NCBI GenBank assembly: GCA_045599645.1
Contig: JAZRWI010000076.1
Coordinates: forward strand, 1 to 64,000
Source of the DNA: RUG334 sp045599645
Lineage (GTDB): Bacteria > Muiribacteriota > Ozemobacteria > Ozemobacterales > Ozemobacteraceae
Reading direction: 5' to 3'
Length of the DNA: 64,000 nucleotides
Shown here: positions 37,734-45,828 of the stretch, piece by piece
Position numbering within the stretch: position 1 is the stretch's first letter
Layout of the letters: the number at the start of each line of letters is the position of its first letter
Notes under the pieces: generated by a model
The model's input: the letters and a program-made list of their open reading frames with translations, nothing else
The model's database searches: none
What the model was told of the DNA's origin: nothing
Translations under genes and position numbers: made by a program

Positions 37734-37852
37734 CAGGATTTTTGCGGATAGAGCAGCCGAGAAAGAGTTTTAGCCCTCGGTTTTAGTAGGTTTGTAGTTT
37801 ACCATCGAAAGTTACTGCTATGCCCCAATCCCTAAGTCACCAACCCCTCTGG

Positions 37853-37873
37853 CTGAGTATTCTGACAGCCTCT
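37853..37873. repeat. Solitary MITE-like end
   Basis: On the minus strand this reads GAGGCTGTCAGAATACTCAG, nearly the same as the left end of the element at 6311 (GAGGCTGTCTGAATACTCGA). No matching opposite end was found in the 160-bp gap between lpxK and the pyruvyl transferase gene, so it is probably a remnant. Confidence 0.5.
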
Positions 37874-37895
37874 GAAAAAGGGGAACGATATGGAA

Positions 37896-38843
37896 TCAAA
37901 TAAATAGGGTTAGGAAGTCTTTTTTCATGTTTTGGTATAATTTGTCGTTGGTGATAAAAAAATCGCAGGACGGGGCGTTAAAATTCGAAGAAATGCCATT
38001 TTTATTTAGAACCATGCCTGCAGAAATTGCCAAATCTTTAACTTTGTCATCATAGCAGATTAATTTTGTTGCCAAACCAGCGCGCAGCATGGCCAATGCT
38101 GCATGATACCGCATCGCGACTCCGTGACTACAGTCTTTACAAGCTTCTGCATAAGCCTCAAATGATCCAGGACACGCAACCCCAGATGAATTTATAGCTT
38201 CTTCAATTAGACCTATATCACCTTTTCTAGCTGCTAAGCCTGCTTTTTCACCATCAAAAGCTTTTACAGCATCAAAAGCCCCGGCTAATAGTTGCCTATC
38301 ACCCCACTGGCGCAGATTAACAGCCAATTTATGTTCCTTAGCACATTCATTTCTAGCAATGTTGAAATGCCAGGTCCAATCGGTTCCCAAATGCACATTT
38401 GCTTCTGGTAAAAGACTCTTATACAGTTCATAAGAGCTTTTATCGCGAACATAAGCCAGTTTCACAAAAGAAAGAGCCTTTTTTACAAGTCTTCTAGCCC
38501 TTTCACTACGTATAGGTCCAATGCCAGCCCCAAACAGAACAGGCTTAGAACCCATTTTGGCAGCGGCAATAATTCTATTGGCAAAAAATGTAACCCCTTC
38601 CCAAGACCAGTCTTGAAGAATACCTCCGGAGAAAACAGTTATTGGTGATTTTGAAGCAGCCATCAGGAATGACAGCCAGGAAAGCAATCCGCGACGGCGA
38701 ATGCTGACACCAAAATGTTGTTTTACCCCGGAGGTAATGATTGGTTTCACATTTTTTGGCAGATTTTGGCAAATTGCCCGTAAAATGGCTTCATCACCAA
38801 GATTGCCTTCACCATAAAAACCGACTAAGAGTATGTTATTCAT
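37896..38843 (-). CDS. csaB: Polysaccharide pyruvyl transferase family protein (CsaB-like)
   Basis: A 315-residue enzyme expected to transfer pyruvate from phosphoenolpyruvate onto a cell-surface polysaccharide. Family landmarks are the N-terminal LLVGFYGEGNLGDEAIL, VFSGGILQD (about 95), LFGAGIGPI, YVRDKSSYELYKSL and the C-terminal MRYHAALAMLRAG. In Gram-positives CsaB pyruvylates secondary polymers that hold SLH-domain proteins. No SLH domain was noticed in this window, so the acceptor is unknown. I use the ATG at 38843; a GTG at 38861 is in frame but less likely. It follows the superoxide reductase cluster on the same strand. Confidence 0.8.
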   Translation of the reverse strand: MNNILLVGFYGEGNLGDEAILRAICQNLPKNVKPIITSGVKQHFGVSIRRRGLLSWLSFLMAASKSPITVFSGGILQDWSWEGVTFFANRIIAAAKMGSKPVLFGAGIGPIRSERARRLVKKALSFVKLAYVRDKSSYELYKSLLPEANVHLGTDWTWHFNIARNECAKEHKLAVNLRQWGDRQLLAGAFDAVKAFDGEKAGLAARKGDIGLIEEAINSSGVACPGSFEAYAEACKDCSHGVAMRYHAALAMLRAGLATKLICYDDKVKDLAISAGMVLNKNGISSNFNAPSCDFFITNDKLYQNMKKDFLTLFI

Positions 38844-38889
38844 AATATTACTATAGCACACTCTTAGAGGTCTTTATAGCTGTTTATTA

Positions 38890-38976
38890 TCAGCTTTTAG
38901 AACTTCCGAAAGCATAAAACATAAGTCCTATAGCCGCTATTATTCCTGCGGTTATACCGATTATCCATCCTCCCAT
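38890..38976 (-). CDS. Tiny membrane peptide C (28 residues)
   Basis: A start codon with a perfect AGGAGG 8 bp upstream opens a 28-residue peptide beginning MGGWIIGITAGIIAAIG and ending FGSSKS, almost all one membrane helix. Its ribosome site begins right after the stop of peptide B. The strong translation signal and conserved layout with two similar peptides around the superoxide reductase gene support it as real. Function is unknown; small single-helix proteins of this type often act as subunits of membrane complexes. Confidence 0.6.
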   Translation of the reverse strand: MGGWIIGITAGIIAAIGLMFYAFGSSKS

Positions 38977-38992
38977 AATATATCCTCCTTTC

Positions 38993-39073
38993 TTACCCCT
39001 CTCTAAGAGCCCAATATAGCAACCAAACAAGAAGCAATACTGAAATTGCCCAAAATCCCCAATGTAGTTCCAT
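38993..39073 (-). CDS. Tiny membrane peptide B (26 residues)
   Basis: A 26-residue peptide starting MELHWGFWAISVLLL and ending WALREG: a Trp-rich single membrane helix with a charged C-terminus. GGGAGGA lies upstream. It begins 32 bp after the stop of the superoxide reductase gene and ends 16 bp before peptide C, so the three should be one transcript. I do not recognise the family. Confidence 0.6.
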   Translation of the reverse strand: MELHWGFWAISVLLLVWLLYWALREG

Positions 39074-39105
39074 TTTAGTCCTCCCACTACAAAATTGAAG
39101 ACTTA

Positions 39106-39480
39106 TTAAGCTTTCCAGAGACCGTGAAGATTGCAGTATGCCATTACAGCCATAATTTCGTCTTTATCACATATTTTGAAGCAAGCTTCAGGCTTATCAC
39201 CAGCTTTAAGTTGTTTTCTCTGGCAGCCGTTGTTAGTCTGAAGGAATATCCATTCTATGAAGTGACCGCTTTCCATCGGATGCATTGTAGAACCAACTGT
39301 TACTGTTACCTTATCCCCTTCTCTTTTAACTACAGGAATATGCTTTTCTTTTGTGGCTTCTACAGTATTGGGAACAAGCTCTTCCATAGGATGACCGCAG
39401 CACATAACCTCAACTCCGCTGCTCTTTGCATAAGCAATTATATTTCCACACATAGGACACACATAAAATTTTTGAACCAT
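39106..39480 (-). CDS. dfx: Desulfoferrodoxin (superoxide reductase)
   Basis: A 124-residue class I superoxide reductase, which reduces superoxide to hydrogen peroxide without releasing oxygen. It is typical of anaerobes. The N-terminal rubredoxin-like FeCys4 site is CPMC plus CC (YVCPMCGN and VMCCGHPM). The catalytic iron site has its four His ligands in EKHIPVV, STMHPMESGHF and NLHGLW, with the Cys ligand in MAYCNLHG. Electrons normally come from rubredoxin, not seen here. AGGAGG precedes the ATG. It is flanked by tiny membrane peptide genes on both sides. Confidence 0.95.
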   Translation of the reverse strand: MVQKFYVCPMCGNIIAYAKSSGVEVMCCGHPMEELVPNTVEATKEKHIPVVKREGDKVTVTVGSTMHPMESGHFIEWIFLQTNNGCQRKQLKAGDKPEACFKICDKDEIMAVMAYCNLHGLWKA

Positions 39481-39525
39481 AATTTTCCTCCTAAATAATA
39501 TTTACTTATTTCCGCTTTTATGCGG

Positions 39526-39560
39526 GACTTCAGGATTTCCCCTAAGGATTTCCTGAAGTC
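39526..39560. promoter_or_regulatory. Hairpin in the dfx leader
   Basis: GACTTCAGGA / TCCTGAAGTC, a 10-bp perfect stem with a 15-nt loop, 46 bp upstream of the dfx start and downstream of tiny peptide A. AGGATTTCC is repeated directly within it. It lacks a T-run, so an mRNA-stabilising or regulatory hairpin is more likely than a terminator. Confidence 0.5.
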
Positions 39561-39650
39561 ATCCTCTCACTTTACCCATGCACATAACCCCGAACAAACT
39601 CTTTACCGGTGTTCCTCCCAAACACCGCCATGCTGGGAATAAAGCTTAGT

Positions 39651-39719
39651 TTACAAAACCATCCAAAGAACTACGCCAATAATTACGATTGCTATAATTG
39701 TCCACATTAACCAACTCAT
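39651..39719 (-). CDS. Tiny membrane peptide A (22 residues)
   Basis: A 22-residue peptide starting MSWLMWTIIAIVIIG and ending LWMVL, essentially one membrane helix, preceded by GAAAGGAGG at good distance. It is the first gene after a plausible promoter (39811-39838) and lies upstream of dfx. It shares its Trp-rich, single-helix design with peptides B and C without being a close copy. Function is unknown. Confidence 0.6.
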   Translation of the reverse strand: MSWLMWTIIAIVIIGVVLWMVL

Positions 39720-39810
39720 AGCGGCATCCTCCTTTCTCAAAAGTTCTCACTTAGATTTTTTATTTTGTTTGCCTTTTATTTTGTTTTTTATTTTTCCTTA
39801 TCACATCTTC

Positions 39811-39838
39811 TTTATAATGCTTTTAAAGCCTAAAACAA
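39811..39838 (-). promoter_or_regulatory. Possible promoter of the superoxide reductase cluster
   Basis: On the minus strand TTGTTT, a 16-bp spacer and TATAAA, about 90 bp upstream of tiny peptide A. The region between is A/T-rich with purine tracts. Confidence 0.4.
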
Positions 39839-39920
39839 AGAGACTGAGTCACAATAACCAATCGATTTATCGATCGGAGGGATTTGGGGTTGGAAATTAG
39901 GGATTATAGAGTTGGGAAAG

Positions 39921-40958
39921 TCAGATGATTTCGGAGAGGATAGCTCCACGCTGAGTCCAGTTAGGAACAACAAAATCAGCATCATCTTTGGTGCGAGAAA
40001 ATACCTTTGAAATAGCATTTTCTATGTCACTACTATTTTTTATAAAAGAAGTAATATATTTATTAGAATACAATGCCGGTATATCTGTAGACCATATTTT
40101 AAGCCCACAGGCAGCATAATCATAAACCTTTATAGGGTCTACACCTTTAATTAATTCAATATCTTTAAAGGGAACCAGACCAACGTCACAATGAATAATT
40201 AAATCATAAAGGCTATTAATATCTAATTTGCCATGAAAAATAACATTTTTCATCTTGAGCAATTCATCAAAGGCTTTACCACGACCAACTCCAGCTATGT
40301 TAAGTTCTATCCTTTCATGGCCAGCAAGCATTTTAAGCCATTCAATATCTATCCATTCGTAATGGGCACCGGAAGAAATTAATTTTATTTTTGGAGAATA
40401 AAATTTCTTACAATCACGTTCACAAGCTCTCATGCTTGTTGCATTCGGTAATAACACACATTTTGATTTGAATTTTTCATCTAAACGCTCTATAAGATAT
40501 GGGTGTGAAACAACCAATTTATCAGCATTTTCAAGAATCAAATCCTCATAATATTTCCAGACTTCTTTATTTTGTCCTGGAAAAGCACCATGCAAATCAC
40601 AGCAATCATAAATAATCTTAGCCCATTTAAATGTAGTGAGTTCAGCATAAGCAGGTTCTGCCAGCCACAAAACAATATTTTTGGTTATTAAATGGAGCCG
40701 TTTAATAAGTAAAAATAATGCCAATTTAACAGAATATTTCTGTATTTTTGGATATTTAGATGATTTAAACGGTAAAGCCCCTGAAACAACAGTTAAACCT
40801 GAATCATCCTCTTTTACAGATAATGAGAAGCCATTAGAAGAAAATGGATCGACATATATCACCCGATGGCCTCTTTTCACCATCTGATCAGCAAGACACT
40901 GATGTCTCTGCTGTAAAAAATCATAATATTTAACTGGTGATATAAATAAAATATCCAT
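39921..40958 (-). CDS. Glycosyltransferase, GT-B fold
   Basis: A 345-residue glycosyltransferase probably acting on a surface polysaccharide. It starts MDILFISPVKYYDFLQQRHQ and has a GT-B pattern, with a donor-side region around CDVGLVPFKDIELIKGVDPIKVYDYAACGLKIW. This corresponds to the Glu/Pro-Lys-x-Tyr-Glu-type segment of family 4/1 enzymes. It is the last gene of the dnaB-exported protein-GT-GT run, 14 bp after the tandem glycosyltransferase. Its C-terminus ends in slightly repetitive sequence. The sugar is unknown. Confidence 0.8.
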   Translation of the reverse strand: MDILFISPVKYYDFLQQRHQCLADQMVKRGHRVIYVDPFSSNGFSLSVKEDDSGLTVVSGALPFKSSKYPKIQKYSVKLALFLLIKRLHLITKNIVLWLAEPAYAELTTFKWAKIIYDCCDLHGAFPGQNKEVWKYYEDLILENADKLVVSHPYLIERLDEKFKSKCVLLPNATSMRACERDCKKFYSPKIKLISSGAHYEWIDIEWLKMLAGHERIELNIAGVGRGKAFDELLKMKNVIFHGKLDINSLYDLIIHCDVGLVPFKDIELIKGVDPIKVYDYAACGLKIWSTDIPALYSNKYITSFIKNSSDIENAISKVFSRTKDDADFVVPNWTQRGAILSEII

Positions 40959-40971
40959 TTTTACTTATGAA

Positions 40972-43056
40972 TTATTTAATGCTGTTTACAAGCAAAGCTT
41001 CAAAATCAGAAATCATTTTTTCGTGGTTATTTACCTGTTTGAAACGCTTGAAGGCTCCATTACTGAAAAATTCGTAATTTTCTTTTTCTGACATTCTAGC
41101 AATAGCTTCAACAAGGCGTTCTGAGGCATTCGGTTCTATAAGAATACCACTTTCATTATTTTCAATAATTTCCGGCACTCCACCAACATTTGTTGAAATG
41201 CATGGTATTCCAAAACGCATAACCTCAAGCAGGCTCAATGGAATACCTTCACCAAGGGATGGAAGTAAAGCCAGGTCTATATCACCATAAAACTCATCAA
41301 CACAGCTTACGTATCCGTGAAAAACCACCTTATCTTTTATCCCATTCAAGGAACTGCACAAAGCTTCTAAATTAGCACGTTCCGGGCCATCGCCAAATAA
41401 ATGAATTTTTCCAATATTTAATCTGGAAATATTTTCATTTATAGCTTTCAAAGCCCATTCATGGCCTTTATTTGCGTGCAGCTTGGCAGTAATAGAAATA
41501 TTCAGAGGCCTGTCAGGAAAATTTCTTACGCCTACAGGCTCTTTATCAATGCAGTTATTAATTGCAACAAGACTTTCTCCAGTCAACCCCTGTTCCTCAA
41601 GATGCTTTTTTACAGCACAAGAGACAGCAATCTGTCTAGAACTGAACTGGTAATAAATCTTTTTATTCAAGCCATGTATATGTGAGACACAGGGAATACC
41701 GCATGCTTTGCCTAATACACCAGCAAATAAACTAGCCTTGTTTAGATGCGAACTGATAACATTTGGCCTGAAGGTTTTTAAATCCTGCAACAGCTTGGCT
41801 GCAAAAAGAATTCCGCCAAACTGCATAGAAGCAACAGAGCATTCCACACCCATTTCCAATAGAGTCTTATATAGAGGATTTCCAGCGCAGGTAGCAGTAA
41901 TCTTCCAGCCTCGCTGCTGAAGATTTTTAACAAGATCAAGAGCAAGATGTTCGCCACCGCCCATTTCTCTAGAGGATATAGCGAAATGAACACGCTTTTT
42001 ATCTGTAATATTTTCGTATAAATCCATATGTTCCTCCATTGCTTTTGCTCTGTTAAATAGCTTTTTCACTCTTCTACGCCCAGATAGCCCTAATTTTTTA
42101 CACAACTCAGAATCTTTCAAAAGTATTTCCAGTTTATCAGCCAACTCCTCAGGGCTTTCAGGCTGACAAAGAAATCCTGTTTTACCGTTTTCAACTACTT
42201 CAGGAATACCACCAACCTTTGTTGATACGACAGGCAGGCTCCTTTCCATAGCCTCGCAAAGATTGATTCCGAAAGCCTCTTTACGGGAAGGTGAAGCAAA
42301 GATGCTCAGACTTTCCAGATAACCAATCTTATCAGAAACATCATCTACAAAGCGGCAAACATCACCTATACCAAGCTCATCAACCAGCTTTTCAAGAACA
42401 TCTTTTCCCTTGCCACCGCCACCAATATGTATTTCAAAATCAATTTCGCGTTCCTTCAGAAGCTTTGCTGCCTGCAAAAGAATATCTATTCCCTTTACAG
42501 AATGCAATCTTGAAAGAGTGCCAATAATCGGCTTTTGATGACTTTGTAAATTTTCTGAGTCATTTATGGATACACCGGGATAAATAACTTGAAACTTCTC
42601 TGAAGCAAGTTTTCTTACGTTATTACAATACCATTCAGCAAGAGATCTGCTTGGGAAAAGCATATAATCAGAAACTGGCTGCATCACCTTTTCTACTGCA
42701 TGATAAGCATTTGTTTCCAATCCATGGATAGTTGTAACAAGCTTTGCTTTTGAACCTGCAAGCAGCTTTGCAATACGGCCTATTGCAGTAGCCCTGAATA
42801 AATGGGTATGAATAATATCCGGCTTGAATTCTTTAATAAGTGAGATCAGCTTATAGCAAGGAACAGAATCAACAAATTGTTCCCCAAGAATAATAGGATC
42901 AACACCTGCTTTTTGAAGTCTATCGGAAACGGGTCCATCGCGGAAAGCAGCAACCTTAACCTCATAACCTCGGTGTAATGCAGTTTTAACCAAATCTACC
43001 AGTAAAATCTGAGCACCACCGATAGTCAGTGCATTCACAACATAAAGAAGCTTCAT
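40972..43056 (-). CDS. Tandem double-domain GT4 glycosyltransferase
   Basis: A 694-residue protein made of two complete GT4 (GT-B) domains. The first (about 1-345) starts MKLLYVVNALTIGGAQILLVDL and holds IGTLSRLHSVKGIDILLQA and EAFGINLCEAMERSLPVVS. The second (about 352-694) starts KRVHFAISSREMGGGEHLALDL and holds SITAKLHANKGHEWAL and LGEGIPLSLLEVMRFGIPC. Both have the E-x7-E type nucleotide-sugar region, so both may be active and add two sugars in turn. Most GT4 enzymes are single-domain (about 370 residues). Its start overlaps the upstream gene by 4 bp. Confidence 0.9.
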   Translation of the reverse strand: MKLLYVVNALTIGGAQILLVDLVKTALHRGYEVKVAAFRDGPVSDRLQKAGVDPIILGEQFVDSVPCYKLISLIKEFKPDIIHTHLFRATAIGRIAKLLAGSKAKLVTTIHGLETNAYHAVEKVMQPVSDYMLFPSRSLAEWYCNNVRKLASEKFQVIYPGVSINDSENLQSHQKPIIGTLSRLHSVKGIDILLQAAKLLKEREIDFEIHIGGGGKGKDVLEKLVDELGIGDVCRFVDDVSDKIGYLESLSIFASPSRKEAFGINLCEAMERSLPVVSTKVGGIPEVVENGKTGFLCQPESPEELADKLEILLKDSELCKKLGLSGRRRVKKLFNRAKAMEEHMDLYENITDKKRVHFAISSREMGGGEHLALDLVKNLQQRGWKITATCAGNPLYKTLLEMGVECSVASMQFGGILFAAKLLQDLKTFRPNVISSHLNKASLFAGVLGKACGIPCVSHIHGLNKKIYYQFSSRQIAVSCAVKKHLEEQGLTGESLVAINNCIDKEPVGVRNFPDRPLNISITAKLHANKGHEWALKAINENISRLNIGKIHLFGDGPERANLEALCSSLNGIKDKVVFHGYVSCVDEFYGDIDLALLPSLGEGIPLSLLEVMRFGIPCISTNVGGVPEIIENNESGILIEPNASERLVEAIARMSEKENYEFFSNGAFKRFKQVNNHEKMISDFEALLVNSIK

Positions 43057-43814
43057 TTAACAGTTTCACCTTTGGCATCTGAAGCTTTGATACTTGAAAT
43101 TTCCTTATCAAGTTCTGTTAAATCATCTTCCAATTTCTGGGCCAAAACTCTTATCTGAAAATTAGCGAAATTATCGGTATCAGTAGAATATTCGATAAGC
43201 TTACTGGTTCTATATTCAATATCTTTGATTTTATTCTGATGATTCTTAAAATACGCATCACGAAGAGCCTTATTATTTTCTGCAATAGCTTTGGCAATGG
43301 TATTTACGCCTTTTGTATCTTCCTTTTCAATAACCAGCCAAAGTTCATCGATAGCATATGTAAGATCAAGCAATAAAGAGGCTTCAGGGTTTCTTGGCAT
43401 TTTTTCATAAAGCTTGGAAATGCGTCTGGAAAACCTTAGAATTTCACTGTGAGCTTTAAAATAATCATTTCCAAGGTATTTCCTGATTTCACCGAGAATT
43501 CTAGCTAAATCAGAGAATTTATCCTTCCATTTTTCGTCAGTCTTACCCCATTCAGGTGGGAAAACGACATATTTATTGGAAAATTCAAGCCAGCTATTCA
43601 TGAGTTCTTCAAGCTTCTGTAGCGCTTCTGGCTTTCTTGCATTTTCATTAAGATTCTTTGCTGCAACAGCAAGCTTTGTTGATGCTTCTATAAAAGCTGT
43701 TTCCTTAGAATCACCGGCAATAATGGAAAAAAGATTTGTATCGCAGGCAAAACAACAGGGAATTGCTAGAAACCATAAGGTAATAACAAGAATTACAAGC
43801 TTAAATGATTTCAT
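43053..43814 (-). CDS. Exported helical protein of unknown function
   Basis: A 253-residue protein with a signal peptide (about 1-23, ending CCFACDTNLF) and a helical, Lys/Glu-rich body ending in a predicted coiled coil (ENNKALRDAYFKNHQNKIKD). I do not recognise the family. It resembles the 240-residue protein at 26712-27434 in layout. It lies between dnaB (20-bp gap) and the tandem glycosyltransferase (4-bp overlap), so it is co-expressed with surface-sugar enzymes. Confidence 0.72.
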   Translation of the reverse strand: MKSFKLVILVITLWFLAIPCCFACDTNLFSIIAGDSKETAFIEASTKLAVAAKNLNENARKPEALQKLEELMNSWLEFSNKYVVFPPEWGKTDEKWKDKFSDLARILGEIRKYLGNDYFKAHSEILRFSRRISKLYEKMPRNPEASLLLDLTYAIDELWLVIEKEDTKGVNTIAKAIAENNKALRDAYFKNHQNKIKDIEYRTSKLIEYSTDTDNFANFQIRVLAQKLEDDLTELDKEISSIKASDAKGETVK

Positions 43815-43833
43815 AATTCATTCCATAAGGCTA

Positions 43834-45204
43834 TCAGCCAAGATTTTCGCCTTCTTCAGAACGATATTGTTCCAAATTACTAAACTTAACGCATGAAGAA
43901 TCAAATGCAAGCAAAGCAGTACCAATAGAACCGTTACGCTGCTTAGCAATAATAACTTCGCCCTTACCCTTGCTTTCTTCCTTTAATGGATTATAGTATT
44001 CATCGCGATAAAGAAACATAACAATATCGGCGTCCTGTTCAATAGAGCCAGATTCACGAAGGTCTGACAACAAAGGGCGTTTATCAGGTCTTTCTTCAAC
44101 CTTACGAGAAAGCTGTGACAAACAGATTACAGGAACATTCAATTCACGGGCCAGATTTTTCAAGCCTTTTGAAATTTCAGAAACTTCCTGCTGGCGGCTT
44201 TCTACGCGTTTTGAACCATCAGCACTCAAGGTAATCAATTGCAGATAGTCTATTACTATCAAGCCAAGATTATCTACTGATTTTGCCTTTCTTGCCTTAC
44301 TTCTGATTTCCATTAATGAAGCGCCAGGAGTATCGTCAATCATAATTGGAGTATCTTCCAGCACCCCGGCAGCTATTGATAGTTTACTGAAGTCATCCTC
44401 GCTCAGGAAGCCACTTCTAATCTTAGCCCCATCAATTCGAGCTTCTGCAGAAATCAAACGTTTTACAAGCTGCTGATGTGACATTTCCAATGAGAAGAAC
44501 AAAACCGGAGTTCTGTTTTGATAAGCAGCATATTGGGCTACATTAAGGCAAAATGCTGTTTTACCCATGGCAGGTCTTGCCGCAAAAATAATAAGGTCTG
44601 AATTCTGCCAGCCGGATGTCATTTCATCTAATCTTGTAAAGCCTGTTGGAATGCCTGTTACTGCCTGATGATTTTCATAGAGCATATTTAATGCATCAAT
44701 AGCTGGCTTTACAAGATCCTTCATGCGCATATAAGGACTTGTGGTTTTGAACTGGTTTAGCTGGAGAACTCTCTGTTCTGCATTATCAATAAGGTTTTCA
44801 GCCACAGCCTGCGGGTCATAGGCTTCTTCTGAAATTTCCCCGGAAACAGTTATAAGACGGCGAAGCATTGATTTTTCTTTTACAATCTTCGCATAAAATT
44901 CTGCATTCTTTGAGGTAGGAACAACATTTAAAAGCTGAGAAAGATATGTTGGGCCACCAGCTTCGGCCAAGTGATCATTCTTTTTGAGTTCTTCAGCCAA
45001 AGTAACAATATCACAAGGCTTCCCGGAAGCAAAAAGATCACATAGAGCTGTGTAAATAAATCTATGAGCAGACTGATAAAAATCTTCTGAAACAATCTGT
45101 TCCTGAGCAACAACGACTGCGTCCTCGCTAAGCATCATAGAACCAAGCAGGCTCTGCTCAGCTTCCAAACTGTGGGGTGGAATTTTTTGAAATACGTCAG
45201 TCAT
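43834..45204 (-). CDS. dnaB: Replicative DNA helicase DnaB
   Basis: The hexameric replicative helicase (456 residues) that unwinds DNA at the fork. The N-terminal domain (about 1-110, PPHSLEAEQSLLGSMM) and RecA-like C-terminal domain are present. The latter shows Walker A ARPAMGKTAFCLN, the H1a region VLFFSLEMSHQQLVKRL, Walker B LIVIDYLQLI and the DLRESGSIEQDADIVMFLYRDEYY signature. There is no intein. AAGGAG lies before the ATG. It follows the ribosomal cluster but a terminator separates them. Confidence 0.96.
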   Translation of the reverse strand: MTDVFQKIPPHSLEAEQSLLGSMMLSEDAVVVAQEQIVSEDFYQSAHRFIYTALCDLFASGKPCDIVTLAEELKKNDHLAEAGGPTYLSQLLNVVPTSKNAEFYAKIVKEKSMLRRLITVSGEISEEAYDPQAVAENLIDNAEQRVLQLNQFKTTSPYMRMKDLVKPAIDALNMLYENHQAVTGIPTGFTRLDEMTSGWQNSDLIIFAARPAMGKTAFCLNVAQYAAYQNRTPVLFFSLEMSHQQLVKRLISAEARIDGAKIRSGFLSEDDFSKLSIAAGVLEDTPIMIDDTPGASLMEIRSKARKAKSVDNLGLIVIDYLQLITLSADGSKRVESRQQEVSEISKGLKNLARELNVPVICLSQLSRKVEERPDKRPLLSDLRESGSIEQDADIVMFLYRDEYYNPLKEESKGKGEVIIAKQRNGSIGTALLAFDSSCVKFSNLEQYRSEEGENLG

Positions 45205-45290
45205 TATTCAGCTCCTTAATTGGCCACCAAATAAACAAGTGGTGGGTTTTGGGGTTGGGGGTTATATGTGAAAGAAACGTGGAAAGCACT

Positions 45291-45328
45291 AAAAAAAAGC
45301 CTCTCCGTTAAGAGAGGCCTTTTCTTTT
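45291..45328 (-). terminator. Terminator after rplI
   Basis: On the minus strand GCCTCTC-TTAACG-GAGAGGC is followed by eight T, 20 bp after the rplI stop. It ends the rpsF-rplI operon before dnaB. The plus strand also has a T-run, so it may work both ways. Confidence 0.88.
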
Positions 45329-45336
45329 TTTAAAGA

Positions 45337-45795
45337 TTAGTCAACCTTTACTTCTTCGGCTACAACAACAACCTTAAGGTGTGCTCTGATTTCGCCAGTG
45401 AAGCGGATAGTTACTGAATGTTCGCCAGTTTCCTTGATGTGGTCGGCTACGATGAGCTTCTTGTCAACATCAACTTTAGTGGCTTTGCTGATTTCGTCAG
45501 CAAGTTCAGCACTAGTTACAGAACCGAACAAGCGGCCCTTATCGCCAGCTCTCTTAGTCAATGTAATAGTGAGGCCTTCAATCTTTTCAGCCATTTCAGT
45601 ATACATTGCTTTTTCACGAGCAGCCTGCTTTTCCCATGAAGTCTTCATGAGTTCAAGGTGCTTCTTAGCGCCTTCAGTTGCAGGAATAGCAAAATTTCTT
45701 GGGAAAAGGAAATTGCGAGCGAAGCCTTCTGCTACATTCTTGAATTCGCCTTTTCTACCAACTCGGGGAACGGTATTTATCATTAAAACTTCCAT
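45337..45795 (-). CDS. rplI: 50S ribosomal protein L9
   Basis: Ribosomal protein bL9 (152 residues). The N-terminal rRNA-binding domain has PRVGRKGEFKNVAEGFARNFL (split here: PRVGRKGEFKNV, AEGFARNFLFPRNFA). A connecting helix and a C-terminal domain (LFGSVTSAELADEI) follow. Length is normal. It is last in the rpsF-ssb-rpsR-DUF2232-rplI operon. AGGAGA lies upstream. Confidence 0.96.
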   Translation of the reverse strand: MEVLMINTVPRVGRKGEFKNVAEGFARNFLFPRNFAIPATEGAKKHLELMKTSWEKQAAREKAMYTEMAEKIEGLTITLTKRAGDKGRLFGSVTSAELADEISKATKVDVDKKLIVADHIKETGEHSVTIRFTGEIRAHLKVVVVAEEVKVD

Positions 45796-45828
45796 TTTAA
45801 TTTTCTCCTGAGGTATAAATCAATAATC

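Noticed and set aside
39560..39650. Riboswitch or 19-codon frame upstream of dfx
   Set aside because: A short hairpin and a short frame without ribosome site are visible, but no known riboswitch core could be recognised.
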